This document shows, in pieces, positions 29,610 through 37,729 of a DNA stretch of 64,000 bases. This stretch comes from Alcaligenes sp. SORT26. GTDB lineage: Bacteria; Pseudomonadota; Gammaproteobacteria; Burkholderiales; Burkholderiaceae_B. Each line of letters starts with the position of its first letter. The stretch's first letter is position 1. Location: assembly GCF_017377875.1 (NCBI RefSeq), contig NZ_CP070975.1, forward strand, positions 496,001-560,000, in the 5' to 3' direction. Below the pieces are notes generated by a model, which was given only the letters and a program-made list of their open reading frames with translations, ran no database searches and had not been told where the DNA came from. The position numbers and the translations under genes were made by a program.

Positions 29610-30266
29610 TTAATGCAGCGGGCTGGTACGAATCAGACCAACTGCAATGCCTTCCAGCGACAAGGAATCCGGGTCGGTAACGACGATAGGTTCAAAGTCA
29701 GGGTTCTCGGGCAAGAGGACCACTTGATTGCTGGAGCGCGACAGGCGTTTGACGGTGACATCGTCGCCAATGCGTACCACTACAATTTGGCCGTTACGAG
29801 CTTCAGTGGCTTTCTTGACGGCCAGCAGATCGCCATCAAAAATACCGGCATCTTTCATGCTCAGGCCGCGCACGCGCAGCAGGTAGTCGGGGGTTTGGGA
29901 GAACAGGGTAGGGGCTACGCCAATTTCGCGCTCGATATGCTCGGTAGCCAGAATAGGGCTACCGGCGGCGACGCGACCAATAATAGGCAACAAGAGGGCG
30001 TCAGCCAGATTAGCCAGCGCATTGCTGGGAGCCGCGTTTTCACGCGTATCTGTTCCCAGCAAGCGTATGCCACGTGAGGCACCGGCAGTCAGCTCGATAG
30101 CGCCTTTGCGGGCGAGCGCTTTCAAATGATCTTCGGCTGCATTGGCGGATTTAAAGCCCAGGACCTGAGCAATTTCTGCTCGTGTGGGCGGAAATCCCGT
30201 CCGCTCGATCTCGGAGCGGATGATGTCCAGCACTTGTTGCTGGCGTGCAGTGAGCTTGACGGTCAT
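29610..30266 (-). CDS. lexA: LexA repressor, SOS regulator
   Basis: A 218-residue repressor and autoprotease. The N-terminal winged helix begins [20 protein letters not shown], with the recognition helix near [20 protein letters not shown]. The self-cleavage bond lies at Ala101-Gly102 in GRVAAGSP. The catalytic Ser136 (RGLSMKDAG) and Lys173 (DVTVKRL) are present. RecA-stimulated cleavage lifts repression of DNA repair genes. A LexA box 12 bp upstream of the start indicates autoregulation. Confidence 0.97.
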   Translation of the reverse strand: MTVKLTARQQQVLDIIRSEIERTGFPPTRAEIAQVLGFKSANAAEDHLKALARKGAIELTAGASRGIRLLGTDTRENAAPSNALANLADALLLPIIGRVAAGSPILATEHIEREIGVAPTLFSQTPDYLLRVRGLSMKDAGIFDGDLLAVKKATEARNGQIVVVRIGDDVTVKRLSRSSNQVVLLPENPDFEPIVVTDPDSLSLEGIAVGLIRTSPLH

Positions 30267-30277
30267 AGTATTGTCTG

Positions 30278-30293
30278 CTGAATATATATACAG
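30278..30293. promoter_or_regulatory. LexA-binding SOS box
   Basis: CTGAATATATATACAG fits the CTG-N10-CAG SOS consensus and lies just upstream of the lexA start (30266), consistent with autorepression. Confidence 0.88.
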
Positions 30294-30358
30294 TAAAGAT
30301 TGTGCGTTACAGTTTGCGTTTTGGCAAGCAGCACAGGCCGTAAAGGCTTAATTTTTGG

Positions 30359-30934
30359 CTATCTGGGCCTGACTTGGGCTGCTTGTGGCCAATCCTGGCG
30401 GTCTTGTGTGTACAGCACATGGGGGACCAGTTTGTGGCCCTCAGGTACACCAGGATGGTCAAAGGTGCCGGGCTGGAGTGTCATGCCCAAACGCTGCATG
30501 ACGGTTTGTGAAGGCAGATTGAGCTGGGCGGTATAGGCCACAATCTGTTCCAGGCCCAAGGTCTCAAATCCAAAGTCCAGGCAGGCTCGGGCCGCTTCAG
30601 TGGCATAGCCTTTGCCCCAGTACTCGGGTAGCAGGCGCCAGAGGACTTCGACGCAGGGTTGAAAGTACAGCTCTGTGGTTGGGCGGTTCAAGCCCACCAT
30701 GCCAATGAAGGCAGCGTTTTCTTTCAGCTCTACGGCCCAAGGGCCCCAACCATGTTCTTCGATCAGGCTTTGGCTGCGATGAGCGATGGCGTCGCTTTGA
30801 GCCCGGTCCAGGGTGGCCGGGTAAAAGCGCAACGCTTCCGGGTCGCCATTCAAGCGGGCAAAGGGTTCCAGATCGGTGGCTTTCCAGGGGCGCAAAATCA
30901 GGCGCTCGGTGCTTAGGGAAACAGGGTGGTTCAT
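30359..30934 (-). CDS. GNAT family N-acetyltransferase, RimJ/RimL type
   Basis: A 191-residue acetyltransferase. The N-terminus STERLILRPWKATDLEPF is the RimJ/RimL-like opening. The acetyl-CoA-binding motif is LLPEYWGKGYATEAARA (residues about 102-118), and the C-terminal NLPSQTVMQRLGM matches the NxxSxxVxxKxG family motif. Such proteins acetylate N-termini, small amines or antibiotics; the substrate is not evident. It lies between lexA and tyrB on the same strand. Confidence 0.85.
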   Translation of the reverse strand: MNHPVSLSTERLILRPWKATDLEPFARLNGDPEALRFYPATLDRAQSDAIAHRSQSLIEEHGWGPWAVELKENAAFIGMVGLNRPTTELYFQPCVEVLWRLLPEYWGKGYATEAARACLDFGFETLGLEQIVAYTAQLNLPSQTVMQRLGMTLQPGTFDHPGVPEGHKLVPHVLYTQDRQDWPQAAQVRPR

Positions 30935-30960
30935 AGGGGGCTTTAAAGGGCTGGAACGAC

Positions 30961-30984
30961 AACGCCCTTCCGAAGAAGGGCGTT
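30961..30984 (-). terminator. hairpin between tyrB and the acetyltransferase
   Basis: AACGCCCTT / AAGGGCGTT with a tight CCGAAG loop, which on the minus strand is the stable CTTCGG tetraloop. There is no T-run on the coding strand, so it may slow or stabilise the tyrB transcript without terminating it. Confidence 0.45.
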
Positions 30985-31007
30985 AGAGGCTTGAATCAAC
31001 GGTTCGT

Positions 31008-32210
31008 TTACTTCAAGACTTGGGCGATGGCCTTGACGACAAAGTCGATATTTTGGCTGTTCAGTGCAGCGACGCAGATGCGGCCACTGCTGACAGCGTA
31101 AATACCATGCTCTGCACGCAGGCGCTCTACTTGCTCGGCAGTCAGGCCGGAGTAGGAGAACATGCCACGCTGCTGCAGCACGAAGTCAAAGTTCTGGGCC
31201 ACGCCTTGCTCTTTCAGCTTGGCAACCAGTTGGGCACGCATTTCGCGGATGCGATCACGCATGCTGGCCAACTCGGTAGCCCAGGTCTGGAACAGCTCGG
31301 GCGAGTTCAGGACGGTTGCCACTACCTTGCCACCGTGTGTGGGTGGGTTGGAGTAGTTGGTGCGAATGACGCGCTTGACCTGGCTCAGTACACGGGAGGT
31401 TTCGTCTTTGCTGGATGTCACCAGGGTCAGAGCACCGACGCGCTCGCCGTACAGCGAGAAGGACTTGGAGAACGAGGAGCTGATGAACATGGACAGCCCC
31501 AGCTTGGCAAACAACCGCACCACGCTGGCATCTTCTTCCAGACCGGCACCAAAGCCTTGGTAGGCGATGTCCAGGAAAGGAACCAGTTGGCGTTCTTTGA
31601 TCAGTTCAGCGATCTGTGTCCATTGTTCGGTGCTGGGATCAACGCCAGTGGGGTTGTGGCAGCAAGCATGCAGAACCACGATGGACTGGGCGGGCATGGC
31701 GCGCAGCGAAGCGATCATGCCGTCAAAGTTCAGGCCGTGAGTAGCGGCATCGTAGTAGGTGTAGGTATTGACCTTGAAGCCTGCGCGCTCGAACAGGGCG
31801 CGGTGGTTTTCCCAGCTAGGGTCGCTGATGTAGACCTCGGACTGGGGCAGCAGTTGCTGCAGGAAGTCGGCACCGATTTTCAGTGCGCCAGTACCACCCA
31901 GGGATTGCACGGTCAGGGCACGGCCTTCGGCAATAATGGGGGAGTCGGCACCCAAGAGCAGGGTTTGAGCACCCAGGTTGTAGGTATTGATCCCTTCAAT
32001 AGGCAGGTAGCTGCGCGCAGCCGCTTTGCCCATCATGGCTTCTTCCGCTTTTTGAACGGCCTGCAAAATCGGGATACGCCCTTGATCGTCGTAGTAAACA
32101 CCGACTCCCAGATTTACTTTGCCGCTGCGTTCATCGGCATTGTATTGTTCGTTCAAACCCAAGATGGGGTCGCGTGGAGCCAGTTCGACGGTTTCGAAGA
32201 GCGATGTCAT
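31008..32210 (-). CDS. tyrB: aromatic/aspartate aminotransferase (TyrB type)
   Basis: A 400-residue class I pyridoxal-phosphate aminotransferase. The PLP lysine is in SSSFSKSFSLYGERVGAL. Conserved elements are LPIEG, QSLGGTGALKIGADFL, SDPSWENH, HACCHNPTG and the C-terminal R in VSSGRICVAAL. It interconverts aspartate or aromatic amino acids with their 2-oxo acids. The family cannot be split into aspC and tyrB with confidence from sequence alone. It is divergent from uvrB. Confidence 0.9.
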   Translation of the reverse strand: MTSLFETVELAPRDPILGLNEQYNADERSGKVNLGVGVYYDDQGRIPILQAVQKAEEAMMGKAAARSYLPIEGINTYNLGAQTLLLGADSPIIAEGRALTVQSLGGTGALKIGADFLQQLLPQSEVYISDPSWENHRALFERAGFKVNTYTYYDAATHGLNFDGMIASLRAMPAQSIVVLHACCHNPTGVDPSTEQWTQIAELIKERQLVPFLDIAYQGFGAGLEEDASVVRLFAKLGLSMFISSSFSKSFSLYGERVGALTLVTSSKDETSRVLSQVKRVIRTNYSNPPTHGGKVVATVLNSPELFQTWATELASMRDRIREMRAQLVAKLKEQGVAQNFDFVLQQRGMFSYSGLTAEQVERLRAEHGIYAVSSGRICVAALNSQNIDFVVKAIAQVLK

Positions 32211-32294
32211 GGTGATATGGGGGCGTTAGTGCAGAAAGGTAGAAAAACGAAGCATTAATGTGATAATACGGGCTTACCCTAAAGTGTGTCTAGC

Positions 32295-34316
32295 ATGAAA
32301 TTTGAGCCTGCCTTTCAAGAATTTCCGGGGAGTTCCTTCAAACTTTTCCAACCGTATTTGCCAGCGGGCGACCAGCCAGCGGCAATTGACCAGTTGGTTG
32401 AGGGGATTGATGACGGCTTGATGTACCAAACCCTGCTGGGGGTGACGGGCTCGGGCAAGACCTACACGATGGCGAACATTATTGCTCGCACCGGGCGTCC
32501 GGCGATTGTCCTGGCGCCCAATAAAACCCTGGCGGCGCAGTTGTATGCGGAGATGCGCGAGTTCTTCCCGCGCAATGCCGTGGAGTACTTCGTTTCCTAC
32601 TACGACTACTACCAGCCAGAGGCCTATGTGCCTTCGCGTGATCTGTTTATTGAAAAGGATTCCTCCATCAATGAACACATCGAGCAGATGCGTCTGTCGG
32701 CCACTAAAAGCCTGCTGGAGCGTCCGGACACCATTATTGTGGGCACCGTGTCCTGCATCTACGGTATCGGTAATCCGGGTGACTACCATGCGATGGTACT
32801 GACTCTGCGCAAGGGCGACCGTATCGCCCGGCAGGAGCTGCTGGCGCGTCTAGTGGCCATGCAGTACGAACGTAATGACCTGGATTTCCAGCGCGGGATA
32901 TTCCGTGCTCGTGGTGAAGTGGTCGATATCTTCCCGGCGGAAAACGCGGAGCTGGCTTTGCGGGTCAGCCTGTTTGATGACGAGATTGAAGAGCTGGAGT
33001 TGTTCGATCCGCTGACGGGCAAGGTTGTGCAGAAGCTGAACCGCTTTACCGTGTTCCCCAGCTCGCATTATGTGACGCCACGCGAAACCGTGTTGCGGGC
33101 GATTGAAACGATCAAGCTGGAACTGCGTGAGCGCCTGGAGTTTCTGACCCGGGAAGGGCACTTGGTCGAGGCACAACGCCTGGAGCAGCGCACCCGTTTT
33201 GATCTGGAAATGCTGCAAGAGCTGGGTTTTTGCAAAGGCATTGAGAACTACTCCCGACATCTGTCTGGTGCGGCACCGGGCGATCCACCCCCCACATTGA
33301 TTGATTACCTGCCACGTAACTCCCTGATGTTTATTGACGAAAGCCACGTCACCATCGGGCAGTTAGGAGCCATGTATCGTGGTGACCGCTCACGAAAAGA
33401 AACCCTGGTGCAGTTTGGTTTCCGCTTGCCCTCGGCGATGGATAACCGGCCTTTGAAGCTGGAAGAGTTCGAGCGCCGTATGCCTCAAACCGTTTTCGTG
33501 TCGGCCACCCCCGCCGCGTACGAACAAGAGCATGCGGACAATGTGGTCGAGCAGGTGGTGCGACCTACTGGTCTGGTTGACCCGGAAATTGAGGTTCGTC
33601 CCGCTACGACACAGGTGGACGATTTGCTGGGTGAAATCAAGCTGCGTACGGCTCAGCAAGATCGTGTGCTGGTCACTACCTTGACCAAGCGCATGTCTGA
33701 AGACCTGACGGATTATTTATCAGAGAACGGCATTCGCGTGCGCTACCTGCACTCGGATATTGATACCGTAGAGCGAGCCGAAATTATTCGCGATCTACGC
33801 TTGGGCGTATTTGATGTGCTGGTCGGTATTAACTTGCTGCGCGAAGGGTTGGACTTGCCAGAAGTTTCACTGGTGGCGATTCTGGATGCTGATAAGGAAG
33901 GCTTTTTGCGCTCCGAGCGCAGTCTGATTCAAACCATAGGCCGGGCGGCCCGTAACCTGAACGGTAAAGCAATTCTGTATGCGGACAGGATGACGGATTC
34001 CATGCATCGCGCGATTGAGGAGACCGAGCGTCGTCGAGCCAAGCAGATGGCCTTCAACGAGGAGCATGGCATTACACCGCGTGGCGTGAACAAGGCGGTT
34101 CGTGAGTTGATTGATGGTGTTGTCGCCTCGGACCCAACTGCCAGCTTGCGCGAAGATGTGCCGGAGGAGTTGATCCGGGACGAGAAGGCGGCGGCACGCG
34201 AGATCAAGCGTCTGGAAAAAGAGATGATGGACCACGCTCGCAACCTGGAGTTCGAGCAAGCCGCTGCCGCGCGCGACAAGCTGCAAAGGCTCAAGGCCAA
34301 ACTGCTGATGGCTTGA
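32295..34316 (+). CDS. uvrB: UvrABC excinuclease subunit B
   Basis: A 673-residue nucleotide-excision repair helicase. Walker A is [10 protein letters not shown] (near residue 42), and the beta-hairpin [12 protein letters not shown] follows. The DEAD-like motif is FIDESHVT, the later helicase motif is TIGRAARN, and the C-terminal UVR domain is [24 protein letters not shown] 32295 is used; an in-frame GTG at 32286 is possible. I looked for a LexA box in the upstream 85 bp and saw none. Confidence 0.97.
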   Translation: MKFEPAFQEFPGSSFKLFQPYLPAGDQPAAIDQLVEGIDDGLMYQTLLGVTGSGKTYTMANIIARTGRPAIVLAPNKTLAAQLYAEMREFFPRNAVEYFVSYYDYYQPEAYVPSRDLFIEKDSSINEHIEQMRLSATKSLLERPDTIIVGTVSCIYGIGNPGDYHAMVLTLRKGDRIARQELLARLVAMQYERNDLDFQRGIFRARGEVVDIFPAENAELALRVSLFDDEIEELELFDPLTGKVVQKLNRFTVFPSSHYVTPRETVLRAIETIKLELRERLEFLTREGHLVEAQRLEQRTRFDLEMLQELGFCKGIENYSRHLSGAAPGDPPPTLIDYLPRNSLMFIDESHVTIGQLGAMYRGDRSRKETLVQFGFRLPSAMDNRPLKLEEFERRMPQTVFVSATPAAYEQEHADNVVEQVVRPTGLVDPEIEVRPATTQVDDLLGEIKLRTAQQDRVLVTTLTKRMSEDLTDYLSENGIRVRYLHSDIDTVERAEIIRDLRLGVFDVLVGINLLREGLDLPEVSLVAILDADKEGFLRSERSLIQTIGRAARNLNGKAILYADRMTDSMHRAIEETERRRAKQMAFNEEHGITPRGVNKAVRELIDGVVASDPTASLREDVPEELIRDEKAAAREIKRLEKEMMDHARNLEFEQAAAARDKLQRLKAKLLMA

Positions 34317-34630
34317 TGACTCTTGGTTCTTGGTTGTTGCTTATATGCAACTATGTCTGGACGAAAGCATGGAAAAAACACGGTTCCGCTACCGGCTTTC
34401 ATCACTCGGGTGTATTGCTTGATTTATCTCATCACGAGAATGCGGTCTATCCGCTAAGCAAAGGGTGCTGCGCCTTTGGTTTATTCCAGACTTCAAATAG
34501 CTGCGTACTGTTCTTATTTGCAGCCCCCAAACGATACGGATTTGCTGTTTTCAAGGCCGTTTTCGGGGCCTGTTTTGACCCCTGTTCTGTCTTGCCTTAT
34601 TTGGGGTTTTCCCGCAGACTTTGTCGCATT
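34317..34630. other. intergenic region between uvrB and the phosphatase gene
   Basis: About 310 bp without a supported gene. Two weak hairpins are present: CAAAGG / CCTTTG near 34459-34480, and AGGCC / GGCCT (34554-34571) followed by GTTTTG, either of which could end the uvrB transcript. The open frame that extends the phosphatase N-terminus through this region is Cys/Phe-rich and not family-like. Confidence 0.4.
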
Positions 34631-35119
34631 ATGAGTAAGGTTCTGTTTGTCTGTACAGGGAATATTTGCCGCTCCCCCAGCGCCGAAGGTGTCTTGCGCC
34701 AACTGGTCGACCAAGCCAGTTTGTCCGAGGCTATTTTGGTGGATTCAGCCGCCACACATGGCTTTCATGTGGGCGAGCATCCTGACACACGCGCACAGAT
34801 AGCCGCTCGTAAACGCGGTTATGACATCTCTACCTATCAGGCCCGACAGGTCCAGCGCGAAGACTTTCGCAACTTCGACCTTATCTTGAGCATGGACTGG
34901 GAAAACCACGCTGCCTTGCAGCAAATGTGTCCTCCCATGTACCGCCACAAGCTCATGCTACTGATGCGCTTTGCCACTGATTATGAAGCGGCTACCGTGC
35001 CCGATCCGTATTACGGTGGGCAGGATGGCTTTAACAAGGTGATGGACTATATCGAGGATGCCTGCCAGGGCGTGTTCGAGCTGGTTCGCAAGCGCGTGCC
35101 TAATTATCGCGCTGCCTGA
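34631..35119 (+). CDS. low-molecular-weight protein tyrosine phosphatase
   Basis: A 162-residue LMW phosphatase. The P-loop CTGNICRS begins at Cys8, directly after the first beta strand MSKVLFVC. The general-acid Asp lies in the C-terminal VPDPYYGG motif. This group removes phosphate from tyrosine (or protein arginine), and in other bacteria often regulates capsule or stress proteins. The ATG at 34631 gives the standard length. It sits 140 bp upstream of iscR on the same strand; as I recall, related betaproteobacteria share this order. Confidence 0.9.
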   Translation: MSKVLFVCTGNICRSPSAEGVLRQLVDQASLSEAILVDSAATHGFHVGEHPDTRAQIAARKRGYDISTYQARQVQREDFRNFDLILSMDWENHAALQQMCPPMYRHKLMLLMRFATDYEAATVPDPYYGGQDGFNKVMDYIEDACQGVFELVRKRVPNYRAA

Positions 35120-35190
35120 GTGGCTAAATAGCACTTCAGTATAAGTGTAAATTCACGCATTCAAGCACGGTAGTTTCCCCTGTATTTGCT

Positions 35191-35215
35191 ATACTGGACC
35201 AAATTGGTCGGATTT
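35191..35215 (+). promoter_or_regulatory. candidate IscR-binding site upstream of iscR
   Basis: ATACTGGACC-AAATTGGTCGGATTT has a near-palindromic core, GACCAAATTGGTC, and resembles the type 1 IscR site (ATA..GAC......GTC). It is 46 bp upstream of the iscR start, where autorepression by holo-IscR would act. Confidence 0.55.
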
Positions 35216-35260
35216 GCTTTTGGCAATCCGGCCGCTTTCGCCTTTGGCAAGGAAACTATC

Positions 35261-35737
35261 ATGCGTTTGACGACAAAAGGGCGTTTCGCCGTAACCGCGA
35301 TGATCGATCTTGCGCTGCGCCAGCAAAGTGGACCGGTGACGCTCGCAGGCATCAGCCAGCGACAGGGTATCTCGCTCTCCTATCTTGAACAGTTATTTGG
35401 CAAGTTGCGTCGCCATGAACTGGTCGATAGCGTGCGTGGCCCAGGGGGTGGCTATACGCTTGCGCGTCTGGCCCGCCACATCACCGTTGCTGACATTGTG
35501 TTTGCGGTCGATGAGCCCGTTGATGCCACCCAGTGCGGTGGCAAGGGTAATTGCAAGCAGGGCACAAATGGGCAGAAGGGCGAGTGCATGACTCACGAGC
35601 TTTGGGCAACGCTTAGTCGTAAAATGGTCGATTATCTGGATTCTGTCTCCTTGCAGGACTTGGTTGACCAGCAGCGTCTGCGACAGCTCAAGTTGGCCGC
35701 TCAAGAAGCCGGTCAACCAGAAGAATGTACTTTGTAG
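35261..35737 (+). CDS. iscR: Fe-S cluster regulator IscR (Rrf2 family)
   Basis: A 158-residue Rrf2-family regulator. The winged helix-turn-helix covers residues about 1-65 (MRLTTKGRFAVTAMIDLAL, then ISLSYLEQLFGKLRRHELV split by a turn, then SVRGPGGGYTLAR). Cluster ligands are Cys92, Cys98 and Cys109, with His112 (CGGKGNC and ECMTHELW). The first two match E. coli numbering. The third is five residues later than E. coli Cys104 because of a KQGTNGQKGE insertion. It starts the iscR-iscS-iscU-iscA-mgs gene set. The ATG at 35261 follows AAGGA. Confidence 0.93.
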   Translation: MRLTTKGRFAVTAMIDLALRQQSGPVTLAGISQRQGISLSYLEQLFGKLRRHELVDSVRGPGGGYTLARLARHITVADIVFAVDEPVDATQCGGKGNCKQGTNGQKGECMTHELWATLSRKMVDYLDSVSLQDLVDQQRLRQLKLAAQEAGQPEECTL

Positions 35738-35770
35738 TTGGCTCGCGCCACGACTGACCCGGAGTTTTGT

Positions 35771-36964
35771 ATGAAGCGCGCTCAGCGTATCTATATGGAT
35801 TATGCCGCCACCACGCCGGTTGACCCGCGTGTGGCCGACAGCATGATTCCCTGGTTGACGGAACGATTTGGTAATCCGGCCTCCAGCAGTCACCCCTATG
35901 GGTGGGATGCTGAAGAAGCGGTGGATCAGGCGCGTCGTCAGGTTGCCTCGCTGATTGGTGCAGAACCGCGCGAAATCGTCTGGACCTCGGGGGCAACGGA
36001 AGCCATCAATCTGGCTTTGAAAGGCGCTGCGCAGTTTTATCAGTCCAAGGGCCGCCATATTATTACCGTCCGTACGGAACACAAGGCAGTGCTGGATACC
36101 TGTCTGGCCTTGCAGGACGAGGGGTTTGAAGTCACCTTTCTGGATGTCCTGCCCAGTGGTCTGGTCGACCCCAAGGCCTTTGAACAAGCTATTCGTCCCG
36201 ACACCATCCTGGCCTCGGTCATGCTGGTCAATAACGAAATTGGCGTAGTTCAGGACGTGCAGGCCTTGGGTGCCATTTGCCGTGAGCACAAGGTGCTGTT
36301 CCATGTGGACGCTGCACAGGCGACTGGCAAGGTCGCGATCAACTTGCAGGAATGGCCGGTGGATTTGATGTCCATGTCGGCGCACAAGACGTATGGTCCC
36401 AAGGGGATCGGTGCCTTGTATATCCGTCGTAAACCGGCCGTCCGCCTGAAAGCGCAGATCCACGGTGGTGGTCACGAGCGTGGTTTTCGTTCCGGTACGC
36501 TGGCAACGCATCAGATCGTGGGCATGGGTTGTGCCTTCGAGTTGGCAGCTCAGGAAATGGACCAAGACAATCAGCGCATCACCGCGCTGCGTGATCGTCT
36601 CTGGGCGGGTTTGCAGTCCATTCCTGATCTGTTCCTGAATGGCACGCTGGATCAGCGCGTTCCTCATAACCTGAATATCAGCGTGGACCACATTGAAGGT
36701 GAAGCCTTGATGATGGCGCTGACGGATCTGGCGGTGTCCAGTGGTTCGGCCTGTACCTCGGCCAGCCTGGAGCCTTCCTATGTACTGACTGCACTGGGTC
36801 GTAGCGATCAGTTGGCTCACAGCTCCCTGCGTTTGAGTCTGGGCCGTTTCACGACGGAACAAGATATTGATGACACGGTTGCCGCCATCCGTCGTGTGGT
36901 TGAACAATTGCGGGCTATTTCTCCTTTGTGGAGCGAGTCCGCTTCGGAGCCGTTCGCGCAATGA
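35771..36964 (+). CDS. iscS: cysteine desulfurase IscS
   Basis: A 397-residue PLP-dependent desulfurase that strips sulfur from cysteine for Fe-S assembly. Present are [13 protein letters not shown], the EHKAVL substrate loop, the PLP lysine in [13 protein letters not shown], and the active Cys in [17 protein letters not shown]. The C-terminus diverges after ISPLW. Where E. coli IscS continues with about 18 residues ending in EWAHH, this protein has only [10 protein letters not shown]. That tail is part of the IscU-docking surface in E. coli. The stop overlaps the iscU start (ATGA), so the genes are coupled. ATG 35771 replaces a spurious upstream TTG. Confidence 0.93.
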   Translation: MKRAQRIYMDYAATTPVDPRVADSMIPWLTERFGNPASSSHPYGWDAEEAVDQARRQVASLIGAEPREIVWTSGATEAINLALKGAAQFYQSKGRHIITVRTEHKAVLDTCLALQDEGFEVTFLDVLPSGLVDPKAFEQAIRPDTILASVMLVNNEIGVVQDVQALGAICREHKVLFHVDAAQATGKVAINLQEWPVDLMSMSAHKTYGPKGIGALYIRRKPAVRLKAQIHGGGHERGFRSGTLATHQIVGMGCAFELAAQEMDQDNQRITALRDRLWAGLQSIPDLFLNGTLDQRVPHNLNISVDHIEGEALMMALTDLAVSSGSACTSASLEPSYVLTALGRSDQLAHSSLRLSLGRFTTEQDIDDTVAAIRRVVEQLRAISPLWSESASEPFAQ

Positions 36965-37344
36965 TATATAGTGACGCTGTCATGGAGCATTTCCTGCACC
37001 CGCGTCATGTGGGTGTCATGAACAGCAGTGATGCTGACGTAGGCACAGGCGAAGCCGGTAGCCATGAAACCGGTGCTTTGATTCGCATCCAGCTTAAAGT
37101 ATCCCCACAAGGCCAGATTCAGGAAAGCTGTTTCAAGGCCTATGGCTGTGGCTGTACAATCGCCGCCGCCTCCTTTGCGACACAGTGGTTGCAAGATCGC
37201 AATCTGGAGCAAGCGGCCCAGTTCTCGTCTGTGGATGTGCAACAAGCGCTGGAATTGCCGCCGGTCAAAGTGCATTGTGCCTTGTTGGCCCAGGAAGCGG
37301 TCCAGGCCGCGCTTGCCTCGGCACAGAACAAAGGCGCATTTTAG
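36961..37344 (+). CDS. iscU: IscU-like scaffold lacking Cys37 and Asp39
   Basis: A 127-residue IscU/NifU N-terminal family protein that aligns gap-free with E. coli IscU through residue 107. Conserved are the N-terminus ([18 protein letters not shown]), Cys63 in AYGCGCTIA, the LPPVK chaperone-recognition motif (99-103), His105 and Cys106. In the first active loop, where E. coli has APACGD, this protein has SHETGA. Cluster-ligand Cys37 is therefore Thr, and Asp39 is Ala. Extra cysteines appear at 57 and 65. Start codon overlaps the iscS stop. It may be an altered scaffold, a cluster or sulfur carrier, or a regulatory relic; classical scaffold function is doubtful. Confidence 0.85.
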   Translation: MIYSDAVMEHFLHPRHVGVMNSSDADVGTGEAGSHETGALIRIQLKVSPQGQIQESCFKAYGCGCTIAAASFATQWLQDRNLEQAAQFSSVDVQQALELPPVKVHCALLAQEAVQAALASAQNKGAF

Positions 37345-37350
37345 TTGTCC

Positions 37351-37382
37351 AAACCTGAAGGCTGTGAGTCTTCTTCAGGTTT
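37351..37382 (+). promoter_or_regulatory. hairpin in the iscU-iscA gap
   Basis: Perfect 10-bp stem AAACCTGAAG / CTTCAGGTTT with a 12-base loop, between the iscU stop and the iscA ribosome-binding site. It lacks a proper T-run, so RNA processing, stabilisation or partial attenuation is more likely than termination. Confidence 0.6.
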
Positions 37383-37399
37383 ATAGAAAGGAAAGGATT

Positions 37400-37723
37400 A
37401 TGTCTATTTCTCTTACTCAGCCCGCCGCAGAACATATCCAGCGTCATTTGAAAAAACGCGGGGGTGGTTTGGGGCTACGTTTGGGCGTACGCCTGACGGG
37501 GTGCTCGGGTCTGGCCTACAAGCTGGATTTTGTTGATGAGCCAGTGGAGGGCGATCAACTGTTTGAAGAGCACGGCGTTAAACTGTTTGTGGATCCAAAA
37601 AGCCTGCCCTTTATTGATGGCACGCGTCTGGATTATGGCCGCGATGGCCTCAATGAAGGTTTCAAGTTCATCAATCCAAACGAGAAAGCCTCCTGCGGGT
37701 GTGGCGAATCGTTTACCGTGTAG
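37400..37723 (+). CDS. iscA: IscA A-type Fe-S carrier
   Basis: A 107-residue A-type carrier. The three family cysteines are present: Cys35 in [15 protein letters not shown] and the CGC pair in the C-terminal [12 protein letters not shown]. The start at 37400 is set by GAAAGGATT; longer frames upstream overlap iscU. It delivers clusters or iron to apo-proteins, especially [4Fe-4S] targets. The next gene starts 6 bp later, so it is in the same operon. Confidence 0.93.
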   Translation: MSISLTQPAAEHIQRHLKKRGGGLGLRLGVRLTGCSGLAYKLDFVDEPVEGDQLFEEHGVKLFVDPKSLPFIDGTRLDYGRDGLNEGFKFINPNEKASCGCGESFTV

Positions 37724-37729
37724 GAACTC

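Noticed and set aside
32211-32294. LexA box upstream of uvrB
   Set aside because: Looked for a CTG-N10-CAG pattern and found none, so SOS control of uvrB is not supported here.
34313-34630. 106-residue N-terminal extension of the LMW phosphatase
   Set aside because: The catalytic P-loop must be near the N-terminus; the added part is not family-like.
35393-36961. 522-codon minus-strand frame opposite iscR/iscS
   Set aside because: Crosses two well-supported genes and has no domain character.
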